A stretch of 5,391 bases of DNA from Bacteroidota bacterium (GTDB lineage: Bacteria; Bacteroidota; Bacteroidia; Chitinophagales; LD1): positions 1 through 5,391 of the forward strand of contig JAFDYP010000008.1 in NCBI GenBank assembly GCA_018267355.1, written 5' to 3'. A program made the position numbers and the translations under genes. The notes below the pieces were generated by a model, which saw only the letters and a program-made list of their open reading frames with translations, searched no databases and was not told the origin of the DNA. Below are positions 1 through 5,391 of this stretch, piece after piece (position 1 is the stretch's first letter; each line of letters begins with the position of its first letter).

Positions 1-13
1 ATAAATATCTTTT

Positions 14-1579
14 ATGAAGAATAAACTCATAGCAGCCCTTGTAGCATGTATGGCGGCCTCATCAGTGATGGCGCAGCAGATACCACTGAGCAGCAGCACC
101 TACTTCATGCGCATGCTGAATAATCCTGCGCTGACAGGCTACAATGGCAGTACAAATGCCTACGGGTACTTTCGCGACCAGTGGACAGGGCTGCCGGGCC
201 ATCCGCTCACTATGGGCGGCATGGGCGAGGTGAGTCTGTGGAAGGAGCAGAGCAACATAGGCTTCAATGTCTATAATGATGTCACGAGCATCATCAGCAA
301 TGTAAGTGCCCAGGTATACTACGCACAGAAGATCAAGCTGGCAAAGAACCATAGCCTCTCTATAGGCCTCTCAGGTGGTATACTCAATACCCACGTGGAC
401 TATAACAACGCCGTGGCTAATGACCCTAATGATATCAACCTGCTGACCAATACACGCTCAGGTATCGGCTTTGACATGAATGTGGGTATAGCCTACCAGT
501 GGAAGAAGAAGCTCACGATCGGCTTCTCTGTGCCACACGTAGTACAGACCAATGTGGTACTGTCAGAGCAAACCAAGAGCGGAAGTTTTGAAGCGCTGCG
601 TCACTATATGGCTCAGGTCAGCTACGAGTTCAGCTTCAAGAATGAAAAGTGGAACCTCGAGCCGTCTGTCATGTTCCGCAAGGGTAGCGTGTCAAAGCTC
701 TACCAGCTGGAGGGCAATGTAATGGCCAACTATAAGCGGTTCCTCTATCTCGGTGTAGGCTACCGTCAGGACTATGGCATGAGCTTCACAGGTGCGGTGC
801 GTATCGCACAGTGCGTGACCCTCGGCTATACATATGAGTATCCGCTGGCTATGGCCAAGAACTCTGTGACCTATGGCAATACGCAGGGTACGCATGAGGT
901 GATCCTCGGTATCAACTTTGACAAATGGATCAAGAAGGCCGAGAAGAACGAGAAGCGCCTGGACAAGGTGGAGAAGAAGGTAGAAGAAGTAGCCAAGACA
1001 GACACTGTGATACAGGCGCGCCTGGACAGCCTGCAGCAGGCTAACGATACACTGGCCAAACAGGTAGAAGAAGTGAAACAAGTAAACCAACAGCAAGAGC
1101 AGAAGATACAGAAGCTGGAGGTGAAGGTAGACTCGCTGGAAGGCGAGATGGACGACTACCGCAAGCGTATCGCCAATATCAAACCAAGCAGCTTCTCTGA
1201 CCTGAGTGAGGAGGAGAAGGCCAGGGTCAAGGCTGGTGATATCATCAAGCTGGACAAGGTATACTTTGAGACCAATAGCAGCTATGTGAAGCAGGAGTCC
1301 TATGTACAGCTGGACAAACTGGCTGCCATGCTCAAAGCATCGCCGGAGATGAAGGTGCGTGTACTCGGCCATACAGACTTCATAGCATCTGATGCCTACA
1401 ATATGTGGCTGTCTGAGCGCCGCGCCCGTCACGTAGCAGACTACCTGATCAAGAAGGGCGTAGATCCGAGCCGTGTAGAGGCTAAGGGCTACGGCAAGCG
1501 TGCTCCGATAGCGGACAATAATACCGAAGAAGGCCGCGCACTCAACAGGCGCGTGGAGATAGACATCCTCAAGAAATAA
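14..1579 (+). CDS. PorP/SprF-family outer-membrane protein with coiled coil and C-terminal OmpA-like domain
   Basis: This 521-residue envelope protein has three parts. Residues 1-20 are a signal peptide (basic MKNK, hydrophobic core, likely cleavage at VMA20|QQ). Residues 21-305 match the PorP/SprF family: an early NPALTG at 37-42, then R54-D-QW-x-G-x-PG-x-P64, followed by alternating beta strands such as 150-161, 243-250 and 295-302. That part is about the length of a complete PorP/SprF protein. Residues 316-389 form an uninterrupted coiled coil. Residues 410-521 are an OmpA C-terminal domain with VYFET at 416-420, GHTD at 452-455, LSERRA at 466-471, GYGKRAP at 492-498 and NRRVEI at 511-516; D455 and R470 are the expected peptidoglycan diaminopimelate contacts. 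PorP/SprF proteins belong to type IX secretion and gliding, where they anchor secreted proteins at the outer membrane. A structural anchor role for this fusion is inferred. The start is fixed by an in-frame TAA at 2-4. No Shine-Dalgarno site is visible, though only 13 upstream bases can be seen. Family assignment is confident; involvement in secretion is less so. Confidence 0.93.
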   Translation: MKNKLIAALVACMAASSVMAQQIPLSSSTYFMRMLNNPALTGYNGSTNAYGYFRDQWTGLPGHPLTMGGMGEVSLWKEQSNIGFNVYNDVTSIISNVSAQVYYAQKIKLAKNHSLSIGLSGGILNTHVDYNNAVANDPNDINLLTNTRSGIGFDMNVGIAYQWKKKLTIGFSVPHVVQTNVVLSEQTKSGSFEALRHYMAQVSYEFSFKNEKWNLEPSVMFRKGSVSKLYQLEGNVMANYKRFLYLGVGYRQDYGMSFTGAVRIAQCVTLGYTYEYPLAMAKNSVTYGNTQGTHEVILGINFDKWIKKAEKNEKRLDKVEKKVEEVAKTDTVIQARLDSLQQANDTLAKQVEEVKQVNQQQEQKIQKLEVKVDSLEGEMDDYRKRIANIKPSSFSDLSEEEKARVKAGDIIKLDKVYFETNSSYVKQESYVQLDKLAAMLKASPEMKVRVLGHTDFIASDAYNMWLSERRARHVADYLIKKGVDPSRVEAKGYGKRAPIADNNTEEGRALNRRVEIDILKK

Positions 1580-1601
1580 CCAACCCGATCCATAGACTCT
1601 G

Positions 1602-1630
1602 AAAGCCGCTGCACCCGTAGCGGCTTTTTT
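1602..1630 (+). terminator. Rho-independent terminator after the PorP-OmpA gene
   Basis: Arms 1602-1610 (AAAGCCGCT) and 1619-1627 (AGCGGCTTT) pair perfectly over nine base pairs. The loop GCACCCGT can close further through a G-T and a C-G pair to leave ACCC. The 3' arm runs into six T residues at 1625-1630. The hairpin begins 22 bases after the stop codon of the upstream gene, so it should end that transcript and separate it from the dehydrogenase gene. Confidence 0.9.
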
Positions 1631-1700
1631 GTCTTAGTGCCTCGTCTAAAGCGCTATAAAACAACCGCGAAAAAGTAGTGGGTTATGCATGGGCTGCAGA

Positions 1701-1732
1701 TTTAGTTTACGTCAAAAAAGTTTGCTTCTTTG
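1701..1732 (+). promoter_or_regulatory. Candidate Bacteroidota-type promoter for the E1 dehydrogenase gene
   Basis: The Bacteroidota primary sigma factor recognises roughly TTTG near -33 and TAnnTTTG near -7. Here CTTCTTTG at 1725-1732 keeps the TTTG half of the -7 box but not the TA. TTTA at 1701-1704 lies 20 bases upstream, within the usual spacing, as a possible -33 box. Transcription would start a few bases after 1732, leaving a leader of only about 10-15 bases before the GTG at 1750. The placement just downstream of a terminator supports the need for a new promoter here. The match is partial, so this is a candidate only. Confidence 0.42.
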
Positions 1733-1749
1733 CGCCATAAGTATACAGT

Positions 1750-3816
1750 GTGAGACCATCCAATGAGATACTGCTAAGGGCCTTTCGCCTGATGGCTACC
1801 GCCAAGAGTATGGCAGAGCTATATGAGGAGCGCAAGGACATCTGTGCGAAATATGTACATGCCACCTCACGGGGGCACGAGGCGATACAGCTCGCTGCGG
1901 GCTTCCTGCTGCGGGCGCAGGACTTTGCTTTCCCCTACTATCGTGATGATGCGATGCTGCTTGGTATGGGCTTCACGCCGTCTGAGCTGATGCTGCAGTT
2001 GCTGGCCAAGAAGACCGACTACTTCTCTGCAGGTCGTACCTACTACTCGCACCCTAGCAGCAACCGGGAAGACCTGCCTAAGATACCGCACCAGTCCTCT
2101 GCCACAGGTATGCAGGCCATACCAGCTACCGGCACTGCGCAGGGATTGCAATACAAAGAAGACCGCAATATAGTAGCGTATAAAAGAGGGGAGGAGCCTA
2201 TCGTGCTCTGCTCGCTCGGCGATGCGTCTGTGACAGAGGGCGAGGTGGCTGAGGCCCTGCAGATGGCGGCGCTGCATGAGTACCCTATCATCTACCTGGT
2301 GCAGGACAATGAGTGGGACATCTCTGCGCACTCCTCTGAGATACGCCGTATGGATGCCGATGAGTATGCCAAGGGCTTCAAAGGACTGCGCGTGATCTCC
2401 ATCAATGGTACGGACTTCAACGAGTGCTATGATACGATGGACAAGGTGATATCGCTGGTGCGCAAAGACCGCAAGCCCTACCTCGTGCATGTCAAGGTGC
2501 CGCTCCTCAATCATCATACCTCCGGCGTACGCAAGGAATGGTATAGGCCAAAGGAAAACCTGGAGAGCGATGCTGCACGCGACCCGTATCCGGTACTGCG
2601 CCAGCAGATCAAGGATAATCGCATAGCCGGCAAGGAGGACATAGATGCGATAGAGGCGGAGATAAAGAACTACGTCGCTGCCGAGTTTGAGAGAGCGGTG
2701 GCGGAGCCGGACCCTACAGCGGAGGACCTGATGGATCATATCTTTGCAGAGACGCCTGTCACGGAGGAGCGTGGTGAGCGCCAGCCCGCAGGTGGGCAGA
2801 CAGTGGTCATGGTAGATGCGGCTTTGCATGCTGTGGATGAAATACTCCGTAAACACCCCGAGGCGCTGCTGTATGGGCAGGATGTGGGTGGTGAGCTGGG
2901 CGGTGTTTTCCGCGAAGCGGCACTGCTGGCTAAGAAATATGGCGATCAGCGCGTCTTCAATACACCGATCATGGAGGCCTACATCGTAGGCAGTACTACA
3001 GGTATGAGCGCCGCCGGCTGCAAGCCGATCGTAGAGGTGCAGTTTGCAGACTATATATTCCCGGGTATCAATCAGCTCTTCACAGAGGTGTCGCGCTCGT
3101 GCTACCTGAGTGCCGGCAAATGGCCTGTACAGATGCTGCTGCGTGTGCCGATAGGTGCTTATGGTAGTGGCGGGCCGTATCACTCTTCGAGTGTAGAAAG
3201 CGTGGTGCTGCAACTGAAGGGCGTGAAGGTGGTGTATCCGTCCAATGCTGCTGATATGAAAGGCTTGCTGAAGGCTTCCTACTATGATCCTAATCCGGTG
3301 GTGCTGTTTGAACATAAGGGGCTATACTGGAGTAAAGTGAAAGGCACCGATGCGGCCAAGACCGTGGAGCCTGATGATGACTATATCATCCCTTTGGGCA
3401 AGGCCCGTATCGCGCTGGCTGCCGATGAGGACAAGACTGCCAATGGGGAGTCAATGGCTGTGATCACCTACGGCATGGGTGTGCACTGGGCTATGAATGC
3501 AGCGAAGCAACACGAAGGCCAGATAGAGATCATCGATCTTCGCACGCTAAATCCTCTCGACGAAGAGGCCATCGAAGCTGCTGTGCGCAAGCATGGTAAA
3601 GTGATGGTGCTCACGGAGGAGACGGTGACACATTCCTTTGCCGAGGCGCTGGCGGGGCGCATCGCCTCGCAGTACTTCCGTCATCTCGATGCCCCCGTGC
3701 GTATCATCGGCTCTAAGAATGTGCCTGCTATCCCGCTCAATGAGAATCTCGAGCGCGCCCTGCTGCCTAATGCTGATATGGTGGCAAAGGCGATGGACGA
3801 GCTGCTGAGTGAGTGA
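1750..3816 (+). CDS. Fused alpha/beta E1 component of a 2-oxoacid dehydrogenase complex (probably branched-chain)
   Basis: This 688-residue thiamine-diphosphate enzyme decarboxylates a 2-oxoacid and passes the acyl group to lipoyl-E2. Residues 1-335 are E1 alpha: HATSRGHEA at 37-45, YYRDD at 63-67, HQSSATG at 114-120, the cofactor motif GDAS at 157-160 through EGE at 163-165 to QDN at 185-187, and the loop HHTSG at 255-259 resembling the branched-chain E1 alpha loop. A charged linker follows at about 336-350. Residues 351-688 are E1 beta: GQDVGGELGGVF at 376-387, NTPIMEA with catalytic-type E409, GGPYHSS with H478, and the C-terminal transketolase domain ITYGMG at 572-577 and IIDLRTLNP at 594-602. 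Two separate subunits would be similar in total length, so both halves look complete. The start is GTG at 1750; an in-frame TAA at 1738-1740 rules out extension, and ATG 1792 (residue 15) would cut into the conserved first helix. No Shine-Dalgarno site is seen. No E2 or E3 gene is nearby. Substrate preference is inferred; in Bacteroidota it would feed iso-branched fatty acid synthesis and valine/leucine/isoleucine breakdown. Confidence 0.93.
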   Translation: MRPSNEILLRAFRLMATAKSMAELYEERKDICAKYVHATSRGHEAIQLAAGFLLRAQDFAFPYYRDDAMLLGMGFTPSELMLQLLAKKTDYFSAGRTYYSHPSSNREDLPKIPHQSSATGMQAIPATGTAQGLQYKEDRNIVAYKRGEEPIVLCSLGDASVTEGEVAEALQMAALHEYPIIYLVQDNEWDISAHSSEIRRMDADEYAKGFKGLRVISINGTDFNECYDTMDKVISLVRKDRKPYLVHVKVPLLNHHTSGVRKEWYRPKENLESDAARDPYPVLRQQIKDNRIAGKEDIDAIEAEIKNYVAAEFERAVAEPDPTAEDLMDHIFAETPVTEERGERQPAGGQTVVMVDAALHAVDEILRKHPEALLYGQDVGGELGGVFREAALLAKKYGDQRVFNTPIMEAYIVGSTTGMSAAGCKPIVEVQFADYIFPGINQLFTEVSRSCYLSAGKWPVQMLLRVPIGAYGSGGPYHSSSVESVVLQLKGVKVVYPSNAADMKGLLKASYYDPNPVVLFEHKGLYWSKVKGTDAAKTVEPDDDYIIPLGKARIALAADEDKTANGESMAVITYGMGVHWAMNAAKQHEGQIEIIDLRTLNPLDEEAIEAAVRKHGKVMVLTEETVTHSFAEALAGRIASQYFRHLDAPVRIIGSKNVPAIPLNENLERALLPNADMVAKAMDELLSE

Positions 3817-3844
3817 GGCGTTGCAAAAGCCAAACCAGCGGTCA

Positions 3845-3859
3845 CGCGATATCATCGCG
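3845..3859. repeat. Short perfect inverted repeat in the E1-barrel intergenic gap
   Basis: CGCGAT at 3845-3850 and ATCGCG at 3854-3859 are exact inverted copies around the loop ATC. The hairpin is six base pairs, GC-rich at the base, and begins 28 bases after the E1 stop codon. Neither strand has a T-tract after it, so it does not look like an intrinsic terminator. It could be an mRNA 3'-end or processing structure, or chance. Confidence 0.35.
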
Positions 3860-3903
3860 CGAAAGGAGGGAAAAGGGTCTGCTTTAATCATTTAATCTTC
3901 CTC

Positions 3904-4728
3904 ATGAAATGCGTACGGCAGGTGCTCTGCCTCCTTTTCCTGTGTAGCGCTTTGACTGCTTCTGCCCGTTTTGGCAGGACCAACAGGATACGTCATTCCT
4001 TCAACTTTTTCAGCGCGCATAATACTTTGCAGCTAGAAACCTATCTCGGCTTTCAGGCCAATAATGGGCTGCTGACGACCTCCTATCCCAATATGCTGAT
4101 CCGCTATGGCATCATAGATGTGCTGGAGCTGCGGGTAAACGTGCAGGTCAACTCCGTGAATGACCGTGCTCACTGGACCGCACAGACAGGTCTCGCACCC
4201 TTGCAACCCGGACTGAAGCTCCAACTCTGCAAGCCTAAGAAGTTCCGCCCTGCAGTGGCCTTTACAGCCAGTGTCACCGTGCCTCATGCGGCCAGCGAGT
4301 CTATGCGGCAGACCTATTGGGCGCCGCTGCTGCTCTTTTCTGCGGAGCAGAATATCACGCAGCACCTGAGCTTCGAGTATGACCTCGGTATGCAGTGGGA
4401 TGCCGACAACTTCCAGCGGGGCTACCTGACGGCGCTGAATATGGAATATGATTTCACCCCGCTCAGCTCGGTCTATGCAGATGCCTACCTGCTGCAGCCC
4501 GAGAGTGGCGGCCAGGCCGATATGCGCCTGGACGTAGGTGTGAACAGGCAGCTTACCAAACACCTTCAACTAGACCTCTCTATAGGGGCTGGCCTCACAC
4601 CTGCTGCGCCGGAGTTCTTCTTCAATGCCGGCTTCATCTTTGCCTATGGCGACTGGAAGCGGCTGGCGGTGCATAAGAATAACTATCAGCGGCATCCTAC
4701 CTCTCATAGCAGCGGGTCACTGAGGTGA
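3904..4728 (+). CDS. Putative outer-membrane beta-barrel protein, transporter/Phenol_MetA_deg-like
   Basis: This 274-residue protein begins with a signal peptide (MKCVRQ, hydrophobic 7-18, likely cleavage after ASA21). The rest is mostly amphipathic alternating stretches typical of an outer-membrane barrel, for example 41-50, 73-82, 102-109, 115-126, 151-164, 174-183, 206-215, 219-230 and 237-248: about a dozen strands. The central pattern LELRVNVQVNS at 74-84, GLAPLQPGLKLQL at 96-108 and YWAPLLLFSAEQNI at 138-151 resembles proteins annotated 'transporter' of the Phenol_MetA_deg type; these have no settled substrate, so none is proposed. A polar, basic tail of about 25 residues (250-274) follows the last likely strand, which is unusual for a barrel ending at its final strand. 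The start is ATG 3904: no ATG, GTG or TTG occurs in frame between the E1 stop and this codon. The 87-base gap from E1 on the same strand allows co-transcription. There is no recognisable promoter and no Shine-Dalgarno site at normal spacing. Secreted barrel is fairly sure; the family is tentative. Confidence 0.8.
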   Translation: MKCVRQVLCLLFLCSALTASARFGRTNRIRHSFNFFSAHNTLQLETYLGFQANNGLLTTSYPNMLIRYGIIDVLELRVNVQVNSVNDRAHWTAQTGLAPLQPGLKLQLCKPKKFRPAVAFTASVTVPHAASESMRQTYWAPLLLFSAEQNITQHLSFEYDLGMQWDADNFQRGYLTALNMEYDFTPLSSVYADAYLLQPESGGQADMRLDVGVNRQLTKHLQLDLSIGAGLTPAAPEFFFNAGFIFAYGDWKRLAVHKNNYQRHPTSHSSGSLR

Positions 4729-4759
4729 TTTTAGCCGTTTCATCGCTATGCAAGAGACA

Positions 4760-5365
4760 TTACTTTTGGCCAGTAGTTTTTTTCTTACCGTAGTAAATAT
4801 TGCCCGCTGAGTCTATAGTCAGCGAATTTATCATCTGAATGTATTCTGCAATCGGCGCTAATCCGACAGTGTGGCGGAGCGAGTCTACGCGGTCAGGATA
4901 TGCTAGTGGCAGAGGTATATACGTACCCATAGAGTCTTGCGTATACTGTGTGCCATAAATTTGCAGATGACCTGTGTCGTATAACATGCGGTCAGTCAAA
5001 TAAGCCATATTTTGCGGAGAGGCTTTTCCTTGTTTTACCTTCTCGCGCATAGCACCTAGTACTGCTTTTTGCAAAACTGTATCATTCTTCTGATGCTGCA
5101 CGAGTAGATAGAAAGCATCAGCGCCCGCGGTATCTACAAGATCATAATCCGGATAGCCATAGGTGCGGAATATCTGCCAGAGTCTGGTACTATATTCTCT
5201 TTGCATGGTATCAGGTAGTGCCTGGGGCTGATTGGCTTTCATTTGATCAAGGAGGATCTTCTGATCGGCTGCGCGCATTTGCACCAGCTCTGACTGCAGT
5301 TTCAGGTTTCTGCCGGATGGCAGGAAAGCAAGCTGGATAAAGGCGAGGTATAGGATCGTTTTCAT
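4760..5365 (-). CDS. DUF6624-like protein of unknown function
   Basis: This 201-residue protein has the pattern I associate with DUF6624: DQ at 34-35, W63 and I65 before a YGYPDYDLV segment at 69-77, a VQHQ at 89-92, M106 in a helical stretch, YLTDR at 122-126, YGTQY at 137-141 and GLAPIAEY at 168-175. The family has no established biochemical role. The N-terminus (MKTILYLAFIQLAFLP) is a short hydrophobic stretch that could be a signal peptide or an uncleaved anchor, so export to the periplasm is possible but not certain. The start at 5365 is chosen because the hydrophobic segment follows directly; the frame stays open to the window edge without another ATG, GTG or TTG. The stop lies 31 bases from the stop of the convergent barrel gene, with no clear terminator between them. 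Sampled lines suggest slightly lower GC than the neighbouring genes, but this is not decisive. The real gene call is strong; the family assignment is from memory of motifs. Confidence 0.82.
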   Translation of the reverse strand: MKTILYLAFIQLAFLPSGRNLKLQSELVQMRAADQKILLDQMKANQPQALPDTMQREYSTRLWQIFRTYGYPDYDLVDTAGADAFYLLVQHQKNDTVLQKAVLGAMREKVKQGKASPQNMAYLTDRMLYDTGHLQIYGTQYTQDSMGTYIPLPLAYPDRVDSLRHTVGLAPIAEYIQMINSLTIDSAGNIYYGKKKTTGQK

Positions 5366-5391
5366 GGTATCATGTTGAATACGACAAGATA

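Noticed and set aside
6..13. TATCTTTT resembling the TAnnTTTG promoter box
   Set aside because: It abuts the ATG at 14, so transcription would begin inside the coding region. The real promoter of this gene is probably outside the window.
692..1432. A 246-codon open frame on the minus strand opposite the PorP-OmpA gene
   Set aside because: The Leu-rich run is simply the complement of the Glu/Lys/Gln-rich coiled coil on the plus strand. There is no independent coding evidence.
1867..3315. A 482-codon open frame on the minus strand opposite the E1 gene
   Set aside because: It lies wholly inside the dehydrogenase gene, which has full domain support. Its translation is rich in His, Arg, Leu and Ile without any recognisable fold or motif, as expected from reading a biased codon set in reverse.
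3814..3904. Open frame continuing from the E1 stop into the barrel gene, suggesting stop readthrough or a frame-joined fusion
   Set aside because: The two genes share a frame and no stop lies between them, but 29 open codons occur easily by chance. The barrel gene has its own ATG and signal peptide exactly where expected.
4033..4569. A 178-codon open frame on the minus strand opposite the barrel gene
   Set aside because: It is a shadow of the plus-strand gene, which has a signal peptide and beta-strand pattern; the antisense product shows none.
4729..4759. Possible bidirectional terminator between the convergent genes
   Set aside because: Only a four-base-pair TAGC/GCTA pairing with a long loop is present and no proper T-tract follows it. 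The run of T at 4777-4783 belongs to lysine codons of the minus-strand gene.

Overview
The window looks like ordinary chromosomal DNA from a Bacteroidota bacterium, most likely of the Chitinophagales/Cytophagales type. That assignment rests on a PorP/SprF-family outer-membrane protein, a fused alpha/beta E1 2-oxoacid dehydrogenase of the kind common in this phylum, a DUF6624-like protein, the lack of usable Shine-Dalgarno sites in front of the genes, and a TTTG-type promoter element. No species can be named from the sequence alone.

Layout, left to right. (1) Positions 14-1579 (+) encode a three-part envelope protein: an N-terminal PorP/SprF barrel, a long regular coiled coil and a C-terminal OmpA-like peptidoglycan-binding domain. 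A strong intrinsic terminator at 1602-1630 closes this unit. (2) Positions 1631-1749 are intergenic and hold a candidate Bacteroidota promoter. (3) Positions 1750-3816 (+) encode a fused E1 alpha/beta thiamine-diphosphate dehydrogenase, probably for branched-chain 2-oxoacids, with a GTG start. (4) Positions 3904-4728 (+) encode a secreted, beta-strand-rich outer-membrane protein of the 'transporter'/Phenol_MetA_deg type. (5) Positions 4760-5365 (-) encode a DUF6624-like protein that converges on gene 4 with only 31 bases between the stop codons.

The genes do not form an obvious pathway. The first is insulated by its terminator, the E1 gene has its own candidate promoter, the barrel gene follows E1 on the same strand after 87 bases and could be co-transcribed, and the last gene is on the opposite strand. 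The E1 enzyme needs E2 and E3 partners that are not in this window. The barrel proteins act at the outer membrane.

No mobile element, CRISPR array, tRNA, rRNA or defence system is visible. The most interesting item is the single-chain PorP / coiled-coil / OmpA architecture, which builds into one polypeptide a link that type IX secretion systems normally make with separate proteins. I see no strong evidence of a wholly undescribed system.
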